A stretch of DNA of 64,000 bases from Desulfobacter curvatus DSM 3379 (lineage in GTDB: Bacteria; Desulfobacterota; Desulfobacteria; Desulfobacterales; Desulfobacteraceae): NCBI RefSeq assembly GCF_000373985.1, contig NZ_KB893012.1, forward strand, positions 74,406 through 138,405, in the 5' to 3' direction. This document shows, piece after piece, positions 1 through 8,185 of the stretch (the first letter of the stretch is position 1; the number at the start of each line of letters is the position of its first letter). The position numbers and the translations under genes were made by a program. Under the pieces are notes generated by a model. The model was not told the origin of the DNA. It did not search any database and worked only from the letters and a program-made list of their open reading frames with translations.

Positions 1-14
1 AGGTTTGCTGTCAT
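1..14 (-). CDS. Start of a gene running out of the window (possibly rplS)
   Basis: On the minus strand an ATG at 14-12 is preceded by AGAAGGA at good spacing and opens M-T-A-N before the window edge. It lies just downstream of the trmD-methyltransferase operon in the same direction, where many Desulfobacterota carry rplS (ribosomal protein L19). Only four codons are visible, so the identity is inferred from gene order alone. Confidence 0.35.
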
Positions 15-83
15 GTTTTGTTCCTTCTATTTTTTTTATATGAAAGTCACAATAAGTTGTTGGGTTGTTACTATTTTTGCCAT

Positions 84-128
84 GGATTGAGTCTGGTATT
101 GATAGACCCGATCCGCCCATGCCGTTAT
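84..128. repeat. Copy 1 of a dispersed hairpin-forming repeat
   Basis: This intergenic segment abuts the stop codon of the methyltransferase gene. It folds as a stem of GGAT (84-87) with ATCC (111-114) and GTCT (91-94) with AGAC (104-107). It shares spaced blocks (CTGG, TTGATA, GCCCATG, GTTAT) with the copy at 43941-43995 and GAGTC, TAGACC and GCCCA with the copy at 14675-14735. It is the most diverged of the three. Confidence 0.5.
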
Positions 129-129
129 T

Positions 130-687
130 TCAGCCGTTTATTAATCTGTCTAAATATATGGATGCTGCGGACCGGACGCTCAAGTGGTTATATGATCCTG
201 CACCCAGTATGGGTTCAAGGATATGGTCACACTGGTCAATCACTTCCGGTGCCAGCCCCCATGCCGTGCCAAAAACGAGCACATGGGGGGCATTCTCTTT
301 CAATTCCTGCCCAAGTTTTGCGCAACTGCGTGTGGCGCATCGGCTGTTGGCGCTGGTGGCCACTTTTACCACGCTCCGGCCCTGCTCATTTTCTATATCA
401 TTGCAGACCGCCTCAAATGTATCCGCCACCCTGATTCGTTCTATGGCAGACTTTCGTGCCGGATTGACCTTTCCGCCATGGCCGTTAGTCCAGTGATCCA
501 TAATCTGGCAGGCCAGGGTTTTCTGGTCTTCATAGGGGGTGACCACATAATAGGCCTTTACCCCGAATGTCCGGCCTGCTCTGGCAATATCATGCAGGTC
601 CATATTGGTCAGGGCTGATCCTGTGATTTGCCCGTTTTTATTGACCACCGGGTAGTGGATCAACGCCAGGTAAATAGCTGCACTCAT
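130..687 (-). CDS. SPOUT-type RNA methyltransferase (PF09936-like)
   Basis: This 185-residue protein resembles the SAM-dependent RNA methyltransferase family often encoded after trmD. The C-terminal half has the features of a trefoil-knot SAM site: a GTAWGLAP stretch near residue 140 and a PILGAGSYNHLSVRSA stretch near 158-173. The N-terminus (MSAAIYLALIHYPV) is typical of the family. Its start overlaps the trmD stop by four bases (ATGA), so it is probably translationally coupled. The RNA substrate is unknown; the operon suggests tRNA or rRNA. Family assignment is from motif memory, not a search. Confidence 0.85.
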   Translation of the reverse strand: MSAAIYLALIHYPVVNKNGQITGSALTNMDLHDIARAGRTFGVKAYYVVTPYEDQKTLACQIMDHWTNGHGGKVNPARKSAIERIRVADTFEAVCNDIENEQGRSVVKVATSANSRCATRSCAKLGQELKENAPHVLVFGTAWGLAPEVIDQCDHILEPILGAGSYNHLSVRSAASIYLDRLING

Positions 688-1436
688 TTATGGATCAATG
701 CCTCAAGTTCCCGGCACCACTGCCGCAAAATTTCTTTTTCTTCACTATCCGGCGTCCGGATGTCAAACAGGTCCGGGCGCTTGATAAAGGTCCGTTCCAG
801 GGCAGAGCGCCTGCGCCACTGCCGGATCTTTTCATGGTTCCCGGACAACAGAACCCCGGGTACGGCCATGCCCTCATATACCTCGGGCCGGGTGTACTGG
901 GCATATTCAAGCCGATTGTCCATAAATGATTCACACTGGGATGATTCATTGCTCCCAAGAACCCCGGGAATCATCCTGGCAACGGCATCAATCACTGCCA
1001 TGGCAGCAATCTCTCCGCCGGTCATCACAAAATCCCCCACGCAGATCTCTTCATCCACCTGGCGGGTATAGACCCGCTCGTCAATTCCCTCGTACCGGCC
1101 GCAGATTAGAATCAGATCCTGTCGGTCCGCGGCAAGTTCACAGGCACGGGCCTGGGTAAAGGGTTTGCCCTGGGGGCTTAAGCATACCACCCGGGGACAA
1201 TTGGACGACAGTCTGGCAGAATCAATGGCCTTTTCCAAAGGCCCCGGCATCATTACCATACCGCTGCCTCCGCCGTAGGGGCGGTCATCCACGCTGTTAT
1301 GCCGGTCAGAAGCAAAATCCCGGATATTGATACTATCAGCGCTGATAACCTCGCGGGTCAGCGCCCTGGCCATGATGCCGTTGGAAAAAAAAGCGTCCAG
1401 AAATTCCGGAAACAGTGTCAATACGGTAAACTTCAT
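684..1436 (-). CDS. trmD: tRNA (guanine-N1-)-methyltransferase TrmD
   Basis: TrmD uses SAM to methylate N1 of G37 next to the anticodon and so prevents +1 frameshifting. The 250-residue product has the usual length. It opens MKFTVLTLFPEF, has the YGGGSGMVM segment near residue 54, the knot motif GRYEGIDERV near 113-122, and the downstream segment with RLEYAQYTRP that carries the catalytic aspartate region. It is the fifth gene of the ffh operon, 8 bases after rimM, and overlaps the following methyltransferase by four bases. Confidence 0.97.
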   Translation of the reverse strand: MKFTVLTLFPEFLDAFFSNGIMARALTREVISADSINIRDFASDRHNSVDDRPYGGGSGMVMMPGPLEKAIDSARLSSNCPRVVCLSPQGKPFTQARACELAADRQDLILICGRYEGIDERVYTRQVDEEICVGDFVMTGGEIAAMAVIDAVARMIPGVLGSNESSQCESFMDNRLEYAQYTRPEVYEGMAVPGVLLSGNHEKIRQWRRRSALERTFIKRPDLFDIRTPDSEEKEILRQWCRELEALIHK

Positions 1437-1444
1437 GGATGAAA

Positions 1445-1987
1445 TCAGTCCGGGATAAATCCTTCGGGCAGTTCGGTTGTAATCATACGGGTGTCAAGGT
1501 TAATCTCCTTGACAAATGCTGCATTCATAGGGATCAGAACTTCCTGTTTGCCTTGGGATGTTTTATCCGTAACAACCAGAATATCATCTGCACCTGTGGG
1601 AAAAAGCTGCTCAACTTTTCCAAGCTCGCCTTCATTCGTATCCACGACCGTCAATCCGATCAGATCCTCCCAGTACCAGGTATCTTCATCCAAGTCCGGC
1701 AGGTTGGTTTTATCAACCAGGACAAGCTTTCCCACAAGGGCTTCCGAGGCTTCCCGGGTGTTGACCCCATCAAGAGTTAAAAGCACCCCTTTTTTATACC
1801 GGCCGGTCTGGGTTATTACATATTCCCGGCCAGTACCCGGGGACGCATCCTCATTTTTAAGCACCACGACAAGCCCTTGGGTAAAGGTGTCGGGCGATTG
1901 GGCCCAGGACCACACTTTCAGGTTTCCCTTAAGGCCGTGAACGCCCGTGACCTTGCCGATGGTCAGCCAGGTGTCCGAAACCACCAT
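1445..1987 (-). CDS. rimM: 16S rRNA processing/maturation factor RimM
   Basis: RimM binds ribosomal protein S19 and assists maturation of the 30S head. The 180-residue protein shows an N-terminal beta-barrel with GKVTGVHGLKGNLKV and a C-terminal PRC-barrel segment around residues 100-175, including the WYWEDLIGLTV start and a final LIPMNAAFVKEIN stretch. It lies between khpA (4 bases upstream) and trmD (8 bases downstream), the standard order in this operon. Confidence 0.95.
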   Translation of the reverse strand: MVVSDTWLTIGKVTGVHGLKGNLKVWSWAQSPDTFTQGLVVVLKNEDASPGTGREYVITQTGRYKKGVLLTLDGVNTREASEALVGKLVLVDKTNLPDLDEDTWYWEDLIGLTVVDTNEGELGKVEQLFPTGADDILVVTDKTSQGKQEVLIPMNAAFVKEINLDTRMITTELPEGFIPD

Positions 1988-1991
1988 GGAA

Positions 1992-2222
1992 CTACTCGAT
2001 GATTTCCAGAACCGTGCGTTTTTTCATTTTTGTGGCTGCGGCACTCAGGATTGTTCTCATGGCCCTGGCTGATCTGCCCTGTTTGCCGATAACCTTGCCC
2101 AGGTCTTCCTTTGCCACCTTGAGTTCAAGCACGGAAGTCTGGTCACCTGTCACTTCAGATACCTGAACCTCATCGGGATTGTCTACCAATGCCTTTGCTA
2201 AATACTCAATCAGCTCTTTCAT
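1992..2222 (-). CDS. khpA: KH-domain RNA-binding protein KhpA (YlqC family)
   Basis: This 76-residue single KH-domain protein has the GxxG loop in GKVIGKQGRSARAMRTIL near residues 42-58, which contacts single-stranded RNA. Such proteins are encoded between rpsP and rimM in many bacteria and act as RNA chaperones, in some species as a heterodimer with KhpB. A GGAGACG element precedes the ATG. Length and position fit the family exactly. Confidence 0.93.
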   Translation of the reverse strand: MKELIEYLAKALVDNPDEVQVSEVTGDQTSVLELKVAKEDLGKVIGKQGRSARAMRTILSAAATKMKKRTVLEIIE

Positions 2223-2291
2223 AAAAACGTCTCCTAATCAATGACATAAGGGGCCCGGCTGTTTTCAAGGCGTGTCCGGCAGTTTTGTTCC

Positions 2292-2546
2292 TTAAGCAGA
2301 AACGCTTTCAGCATTCTGTTTTTTTAAGATGCTTTTTACCGTTGTGGAGGGTTTTGCACCCTGTTCCAGCCAGTACTGCACCCGGTCTTGTTTCAAGGTA
2401 ATTACTGCAGGATCCTGCATGGGGTCATATGTGCCGACGGCTTCAAGGAATTTTCCGTCCCTGGGTGCCTCAATATCAGCTGCAACGATTCTGTAAAAGG
2501 GTTTCTTTTTGGTGCCTTTACGGGTAAGTCTGAGTTTTACTGCCAT
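2292..2546 (-). CDS. rpsP: 30S ribosomal protein S16
   Basis: S16 stabilises the body of the 30S subunit. The start is set at the ATG giving MAVKLRLTRKGTKKKPFYRI, the classic S16 N-terminus; a 12-residue upstream extension is open but lacks family similarity. The product is 84 residues. Conserved segments include VAADIEAPRDGKFLE and QDRVQYWLEQGAKPS. AAGGAG lies upstream at slightly long spacing. It follows ffh by 16 bases. Confidence 0.97.
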   Translation of the reverse strand: MAVKLRLTRKGTKKKPFYRIVAADIEAPRDGKFLEAVGTYDPMQDPAVITLKQDRVQYWLEQGAKPSTTVKSILKKQNAESVSA

Positions 2547-2562
2547 AATCTTAGTTGTCTCC

Positions 2563-3888
2563 TTAAAATGGAAGCATGCCACGAAGGTTTTTCATGCCGC
2601 CTTTATTAAATTTTTTCATCATTTTCATGGACTGGGTGTAGCTTTTAAGCAGTTTATTCACATCCTGAACCGATGTTCCCGAGCCAAGGGCAATCCGTCT
2701 TTTGCGGGACGCTTTGATGATTGCATGTTTGGTCCGTTCTTCGGGAGTCATGGAGTTGATAATTGCCTCTATCTTTACAAACTCTTTATCATTGATGTTC
2801 AAATCTTTGAGCATCTTTTTATTCACCCCGGGCAGCATGCCTAAAAGATCCTTAATGGACCCCATTTTGCGAACCTGCTGCATCTGATTCTTAAAATCTT
2901 CCAGGGTAAACTGATTTTTTCTAAATTTCTTTTCAAGGGCCTGGGCCTCTTTTTGATCAACTGCCTCCACTGCCTTTTCAATAAAAGACAGGGTGTCTCC
3001 CATGCCGAGAATCCTGGACGCCATGCGGTCCGGATGAAAGGGCTCAAGGGCCGTGGCTTTTTCACCCACACCGATGAACTTTAACGGTTTGCCTGTCACT
3101 GCTTTAATAGACAGCGCCGCACCGCCCCTGGCATCACCGTCCATTTTGGTCAGCACAAAGCCGGAGATATCCAGCCGTTTGTCAAATTCACCGGCAATGT
3201 TCACCGCGTCCTGGCCGGTCATGGCATCTGCCACCAGAAGGGTTTCTGCCGGGTTAATGCCCTTTTTGATCTCTTCGAGCTCGGTCATGAGCGCGTCATC
3301 CAGGTGCAGCCGTCCTGCGGTGTCAATGAGCAGGGTGTCACAGCCAAGATCCCTTGCGGCAAGCTTTGCGTCCTGGCAAATCTTGAGCGGTTTCATCTCG
3401 GTTGTGGATGCAAATACCGGCACATCCATCTGTTTTCCCAGCTTGGTCAACTGGTCTATGGCGGCCGGGCGGTACACATCTACAGGCACAAGATAGGGCT
3501 TTCTGCCGATTTTGCGCAGAAAATTCGCCAGCTTGCCCGCTGTGGTCGTCTTGCCGGAACCCTGCAATCCCACCAGCATAATGGACGTTGCCCCGGTGGC
3601 GGCAAAGTTCAGTTCCTGGTGGGTGGAGCCCATCATCTTTGTAAATTCTTCATTTACAATCTTGATGACCTGCTGGCCCGGGGTCAGGCTTTGCATGACC
3701 TCCTGGCCAAGGGCTCGGGCCTTTATATCTGAAATGACATTTTTTGCAACCTTATAATTGACATCGGCTTCCAGAAGTGCCAGTCTGACCTGTTTTAAAC
3801 CGTCTTCAATATTGTTCTCGGTAAGGGTTCCGTGTCCTTTTAACTTCTTGAATACAGAATCCAGCCGGTCGCTTAAATTGTCAAACAT
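2563..3888 (-). CDS. ffh: Signal recognition particle GTPase Ffh
   Basis: Ffh binds 4.5S RNA and delivers nascent membrane proteins to FtsY. The ATG at 3888 (MFDNLSDRLDSVFKKLKG) is chosen over an in-frame TTG two codons upstream. Domains in order: N domain (1-90), G domain with G1 GLQGSGKTTTAGKLA near 107, DVYRPAAIDQL, DTAGRLH near 190 and TKMDGDARGG near 247, then the methionine-rich M domain (about 300-441). It is the first gene of the operon and has its own promoter. Confidence 0.97.
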   Translation of the reverse strand: MFDNLSDRLDSVFKKLKGHGTLTENNIEDGLKQVRLALLEADVNYKVAKNVISDIKARALGQEVMQSLTPGQQVIKIVNEEFTKMMGSTHQELNFAATGATSIMLVGLQGSGKTTTAGKLANFLRKIGRKPYLVPVDVYRPAAIDQLTKLGKQMDVPVFASTTEMKPLKICQDAKLAARDLGCDTLLIDTAGRLHLDDALMTELEEIKKGINPAETLLVADAMTGQDAVNIAGEFDKRLDISGFVLTKMDGDARGGAALSIKAVTGKPLKFIGVGEKATALEPFHPDRMASRILGMGDTLSFIEKAVEAVDQKEAQALEKKFRKNQFTLEDFKNQMQQVRKMGSIKDLLGMLPGVNKKMLKDLNINDKEFVKIEAIINSMTPEERTKHAIIKASRKRRIALGSGTSVQDVNKLLKSYTQSMKMMKKFNKGGMKNLRGMLPF

Positions 3889-3929
3889 GTGCAAGATAAC
3901 CTTTTTGTCAGTATCAAATCAAATCATTG

Positions 3930-3958
3930 AATTTAAAAAATAATCCGTGTAATGTCAA
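3930..3958 (-). promoter_or_regulatory. Sigma-70-type promoter of the ffh-trmD operon
   Basis: Reading the minus strand, TTGACA (3958-3953) and TAAATT (3935-3930) are separated by 17 bases. The expected start site is about 35 bases upstream of the ffh ATG. It lies in the 101-bp divergent region between ffh and rlmN. Confidence 0.65.
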
Positions 3959-3989
3959 GGAAATAATATAAAATATGCAGGTGTGACCG

Positions 3990-5030
3990 ATGAAAGATAT
4001 ACTGGATTTTACCCGGGAAGATCTGGGTGAATGGTTTGAAAATAAGGGAATACGGCGCTTCAGAGCTGACCAGGTGTTTAAGTGGCTCTACCTGAAGCTT
4101 GCGGGCAGTTTTGAAGAGATGACCGATCTGGGCAAGAATTTGCGGGAAGAACTGGCCGAACATTTCTGCCTGGGAACCCTGGAACTGGAAAATATGGAAA
4201 CTTCTGTTGATTCCACAAAGAAGTTTTTGCACCGGATGGCGGACGGGGAGTATGTGGAAAGTGTGCTCATACCCGAAAAAGATCATTATACCCTTTGCGT
4301 GTCCACCCAGGCCGGATGTGCCATGAACTGCAAGTTCTGCTTGACCGCCAAGACTGGGTTTAAGAGAAACCTGACCATGGGGGAGATTGTGGGCCAGGTC
4401 CGGGATGCCCGACGGTTTGTGGCCCAACAGGGTATGGAGCCGCTGTCCCTGTCCAACATCGTGTTTATGGGTATGGGGGAGCCTTTGGCCAATTACGATA
4501 ACCTGTTGCGCAGCCTTGGTGTGATTTTTGATACTGATTTCGGGATGAAGTTTTCCAGTCGAAAGGTAACGGTTTCCACCTCCGGCATTGCCTCTAAAAT
4601 CGTTCAGCTGGGCCTTGATACCGAAGTCAACCTTGCCGTGTCCCTTAATGCCACGGACAATGACCTACGTTCAAAGTTGATGCCGGTGAACCGCACCTGG
4701 CCCATTGAGACATTGCTTGCGGCCTGCAAGAAATTTGAGATGAAGCCCAGAAACAAAATTACCTTTGAATATATCCTGATGAGCGGGGTCAATGACAGTG
4801 ATGCCCATGCCCATGAACTGGTCCGCCTGCTTGCTCCCATTCGTGCAAAAGTGAACCTCATTCCGTTTAACGAGCATGCAAAAGCCCCTTTTAAAAGGCC
4901 GTCGCGGGAGCGGATAAATGCCTTTTTGACCATTCTTTTAGACCGGAATATGACCGCCATTGTCAGGAAAAGCAAGGGGGATGATATCTCCGCGGCATGC
5001 GGGCAGCTCAAGGCGGCCCGCATGGAGTAG
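3990..5030 (+). CDS. rlmN: Dual-specificity 23S rRNA/tRNA A2503/A37 methyltransferase RlmN
   Basis: RlmN is a radical-SAM enzyme that makes 2-methyladenosine in 23S rRNA (A2503) and in tRNA (A37). The 346-residue protein has the radical-SAM cluster motif CAMNCKFC near residues 111-118, with STQAG immediately before it, and the MGMGEPL SAM-binding segment near 160. The family's second catalytic cysteine is expected in the C-terminal SAACGQL motif, which is present. It is transcribed divergently from ffh. AGGTG lies a few bases before the ATG. Confidence 0.96.
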   Translation: MKDILDFTREDLGEWFENKGIRRFRADQVFKWLYLKLAGSFEEMTDLGKNLREELAEHFCLGTLELENMETSVDSTKKFLHRMADGEYVESVLIPEKDHYTLCVSTQAGCAMNCKFCLTAKTGFKRNLTMGEIVGQVRDARRFVAQQGMEPLSLSNIVFMGMGEPLANYDNLLRSLGVIFDTDFGMKFSSRKVTVSTSGIASKIVQLGLDTEVNLAVSLNATDNDLRSKLMPVNRTWPIETLLAACKKFEMKPRNKITFEYILMSGVNDSDAHAHELVRLLAPIRAKVNLIPFNEHAKAPFKRPSRERINAFLTILLDRNMTAIVRKSKGDDISAACGQLKAARME

Positions 5031-5045
5031 TTCCAAATAGAATAG

Positions 5046-6056
5046 TTAAGGTGTTTGTATTAACAAATCATGGAATGCCCCTGGTTCAGGCGTGGTTACC
5101 TCTATTTGCCTTGTTTCCAGGTCTTGAAAAACACTAATAGTCGTTAACGCTCCGGCAGATGCTTTGGTGTACCCGGATGTGATGGTGGCTGCCAGGTGCA
5201 GGGTGGTTTCGTCGATCTGGCCGAAAACCAGGGCGTCCGGGCCGGGCAGGTGGGTGCAGCGAAGCCGGATGTGGGTTTTGGGGTCATAGAGATTCATGAT
5301 CCGTTTGTTCTCTGCCTGGTTTCTTCCCACCACAAGTTTGGCTTTGTTGTCCAGACGGAAATGCCGGCCATGTTTGAGCAGATGCAGCTGGGTTTTGTCT
5401 TCTGTCTTTTGGATATATAAAAGATCCCTTAGCCGCTGGGAATACCCCTTGTCCGTAAGCAAACATCCGCCGGCCGGAGAGGGGTATTCCGTGATGCCGT
5501 ATTTTTGTGCCAGGGCGGCCTGGGGTTTTCTGCTCCGGCCGCTGATGGATAGAAGGCGACTTCTGTCCACAAGGCCCTTTTGCTCAACAATAGTCTCGGG
5601 CAGCAGACCTGCGCTTAGAGGACGAAGAATTAAGCCGTCAAAACCACAATGTTTTTCTACATATCGCAGGGAATTTTTTGTTTGGGATTTTGGCCGCTGT
5701 CCCACCACCTCACCTGAAAATAAAAAATCAGCCCCAATTTCTTCCATCATGGCGCCTGCTTTGGCAAACATCAGTGTATGGCAGTCCATGCAGGGATTCA
5801 TGTTTTTGCCGAACCCTGCTTTGGGCGCTTTCATCATTTCCATGTAATCGTCTGTAATATCTTTTACAATTAAGGGGATGCCGGTCTGTTTCGAGGCTTT
5901 TTTTGCGGCTTTGGCATCGAAAAAGGGCGTTTCAAAACTGATCCAGGTTACATCAATGCCCTGGTCCTTGAGTAAAAGTGCCGATAATATACTGTCAAGT
6001 CCGCCCGAGCAGAGGCCTAAGGCCTTGACCTGTCTTGAGGTTTTAATAAGGTTCAT
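5046..6056 (-). CDS. PP-loop ATPase, tRNA-thiolation-like, with NFACT-R-like tail
   Basis: This 336-residue protein begins with an ATP-pyrophosphatase loop (LCSGGLDSILSALLL) near residues 15-29, then NPCMDCHTLMF near 87-97, as in MnmA/ThiI-type sulfur transferases, and SPAGGCLLT near 192. The C-terminal third (LLKHGRHFRL, VVGRNQAEN, HLPGPDALVFGQ) resembles the NFACT-R domain found on ThiI-like proteins. It probably activates a tRNA uridine for thiolation, but the exact nucleotide and sulfur donor are unknown. It diverges from nth with only 16 bases between the start codons. Confidence 0.75.
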   Translation of the reverse strand: MNLIKTSRQVKALGLCSGGLDSILSALLLKDQGIDVTWISFETPFFDAKAAKKASKQTGIPLIVKDITDDYMEMMKAPKAGFGKNMNPCMDCHTLMFAKAGAMMEEIGADFLFSGEVVGQRPKSQTKNSLRYVEKHCGFDGLILRPLSAGLLPETIVEQKGLVDRSRLLSISGRSRKPQAALAQKYGITEYPSPAGGCLLTDKGYSQRLRDLLYIQKTEDKTQLHLLKHGRHFRLDNKAKLVVGRNQAENKRIMNLYDPKTHIRLRCTHLPGPDALVFGQIDETTLHLAATITSGYTKASAGALTTISVFQDLETRQIEVTTPEPGAFHDLLIQTP

Positions 6057-6072
6057 ATATAAGTTTTAAATT

Positions 6073-6699
6073 ATGGAACAGGTATCCAAATTTGTGCCGG
6101 TTATTATTGAAAGGCTAAAGGCACACTATCCGGTTGTCAATACGCAGCTTGATCATACTTCTGCTTTTGAGCTGCTCATTGCAACTATCTTGTCTGCCCA
6201 GTGCACGGATAGTCAAGTCAACAAGGTAACAAAAGTGTTGTTTGCCCGCTACTCTGATCCGGATTCCCTTGCCGGGGCAAATCTTGATGACATAAAAAAA
6301 ATAATTTTTCCCACCGGCTTTTACAATAATAAGGCAAAAAATATCAAGGCCTGTGCAAATAAAATTCAAAAAGAGTTCGATGGAAAGGTCCCCCGGAATA
6401 TCAAGGCATTGACCAGTTTGCCTGGTGTGGGGAGAAAAACCGCCAATGTGGTCCGGTCCGTATGCTTCAATATCCCGACCATTGTGGTAGATACCCATGT
6501 GTTTCGGGTGTCAAGGCGCCTGGGACTTACCCATGAGACAGATCCGGTTAAGGTGGAGTTTGAATTGATGGACGTTTTACCCAAGACGGTGTGGAATGAT
6601 ATCGGGTTGCAGTTTATTTATTTGGGGCGCCAAATCTGCCACGCAAGAAAGCCTGCGTGCAGCCGGTGTTTTTTAAATGACCTGTGTCCGTATCTGTGA
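6073..6699 (+). CDS. nth: Endonuclease III
   Basis: Nth is a bifunctional glycosylase/AP lyase that removes oxidised pyrimidines. The 208-residue protein has the helix-hairpin-helix LPGVGRKTANVV with the catalytic lysine, the catalytic aspartate in VDTHVFRVSRR, and a C-terminal [4Fe-4S] loop with C-x6-C-x2-C-x5-C spacing (CHARKPACSRCFLNDLC). All catalytic residues are present and the length is normal. Confidence 0.97.
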   Translation: MEQVSKFVPVIIERLKAHYPVVNTQLDHTSAFELLIATILSAQCTDSQVNKVTKVLFARYSDPDSLAGANLDDIKKIIFPTGFYNNKAKNIKACANKIQKEFDGKVPRNIKALTSLPGVGRKTANVVRSVCFNIPTIVVDTHVFRVSRRLGLTHETDPVKVEFELMDVLPKTVWNDIGLQFIYLGRQICHARKPACSRCFLNDLCPYL

Positions 6700-7005
6700 C
6701 AGCCGGATTCAACTCTCAATGAAAATTAAAATATCCGTTTAGATTACAAAGGCTTTCGTAGAAAAAGATCATGTTAAAAAAAGTTAGAATTTTTTTTTGA
6801 TTTGGTGTACATAAAAAAGGCGTTTTATTTTCAATGGCTTACGATCAAGATGGGCAAATGTTGTGTTGTGAAATACAAATTGTGAATTGTAACTCATTGA
6901 GATTACGTTTAATCCAATATTGCCATCAAGAAGATGGGTTAAGCTTCTGTAACTTGTTTTTTTAATTATAAACGCGGGAAACGAACCTGAAAAGGAAGGT
7001 GAATC
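6700..7005. other. Intergenic region upstream of cfa
   Basis: About 300 AT-rich bases between nth and cfa. I see no gene and no convincing promoter or terminator, only A/T tracts near 6770-6830. The cfa promoter presumably lies here. GGAAGGTGAATC just before 7006 supplies the cfa ribosome binding site. Confidence 0.5.
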
Positions 7006-8142
7006 GTGAAAAAAGAAAAAGCAAAACAGTTAATTAAAAACATGCTGACCCCTTTGGATATCCGGATCAACGGAAATCGCCCATGGGACATTCAAATCAA
7101 TCACCCCCAGTTCTATCAGCGGGTGATTTCCGGCGGTTCCCTGGCCCTGGGGGAAAGCTACATGGATGGCTGGTGGGACTGCAACGCTCTGGATGAATTT
7201 TTCAAACGCCTCTTGGAATACCGGATAGATAAAAAAGCCAAATCCCTGAAGCCGGCTATTCTCTGGGAGTGTTTTAAAGCCAGGGTAATGAACGTTCAAA
7301 GGGGTGCCCGGGCATTCATCGTCGGTCGGCGGCATTATGATACCGGCAATACGCTTTTTAAATTGATGTTGGACAAAGGTCTGAACTATTCGTGTGGATA
7401 CTGGCATAATGCCCGCAACTTGGATGAAGCTCAGGTTGGAAAATTGGATCTGATATGCCGCAAAATTGGGCTAAAACCAGGTATGACTGTGTTGGATATC
7501 GGATGTGGGTGGGGCGGATTTGCAAAGTACGCCGCTGAAACTTATGGCGTTAAAGTCAAGGGAGTGACTGTTTCAAAAGAACAAGCCGGGTATGCCGGGG
7601 AACAGTGCAAAGACCTTGATGTAACCATCGCATTGATGGACTACCGTGATTTAGATGAAAAATTTGATCGAATCGTTTCCATCGGCATGTTTGAACACGT
7701 GGGATGGAAAAATTACAAAACCTTTATGGCGGTTGCCCATCGCTGTCTTAACAATGACGGGCTTTTTCTACTGCATACCATTGCCGGAAACACCCCGGCC
7801 AAGAATACGGATCCTTGGATAGGGACTTATATTTTCCCCAATTCCATGCTGCCGTCCGCCAGCCAGATTTTCCGGGCAGCGGAAGGGCGGTTCATATTGG
7901 AAGACCTGCACAGCTTAGGGCGGTATTATGACCAAACCCTTATGGCCTGGTATGACAACTTTACCCAAAATTGGGACCGGCTCAAAGACCAGTATGATAA
8001 GCGGTTTTTCCGCATGTGGAGCTATTATCTGTTGTCCTGTGCCGCCAGTTTCAGATCCAGAAGGAATCAGTTGTGGCAGATTGTGTTTTCCAAGCAGGGT
8101 ATTGATCGGGTCTTTCGCAGTGAGGGCGAGCTTTTTATTTAG
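7006..8142 (+). CDS. cfa: Cyclopropane-fatty-acyl-phospholipid synthase
   Basis: Cfa transfers a methylene group from SAM to cis double bonds of membrane phospholipid acyl chains. The 378-residue length matches the E. coli enzyme. Features include the lipid-binding N-terminal domain (GGSLALGESYMDGWWDC), YSCGYWHNA near 130, the SAM motif VLDIGCGWGGFAKYAAE near 164-180, and LLSCAASFRSR near 345 with the conserved active-site cysteine. It is a single gene with a long upstream region, consistent with stress or growth-phase control, which is inferred. Confidence 0.95.
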   Translation: MKKEKAKQLIKNMLTPLDIRINGNRPWDIQINHPQFYQRVISGGSLALGESYMDGWWDCNALDEFFKRLLEYRIDKKAKSLKPAILWECFKARVMNVQRGARAFIVGRRHYDTGNTLFKLMLDKGLNYSCGYWHNARNLDEAQVGKLDLICRKIGLKPGMTVLDIGCGWGGFAKYAAETYGVKVKGVTVSKEQAGYAGEQCKDLDVTIALMDYRDLDEKFDRIVSIGMFEHVGWKNYKTFMAVAHRCLNNDGLFLLHTIAGNTPAKNTDPWIGTYIFPNSMLPSASQIFRAAEGRFILEDLHSLGRYYDQTLMAWYDNFTQNWDRLKDQYDKRFFRMWSYYLLSCAASFRSRRNQLWQIVFSKQGIDRVFRSEGELFI

Positions 8143-8185
8143 TTACTTTTCGCCCAATCATGGTTTTTTGGTCGGGCTCTATTAA

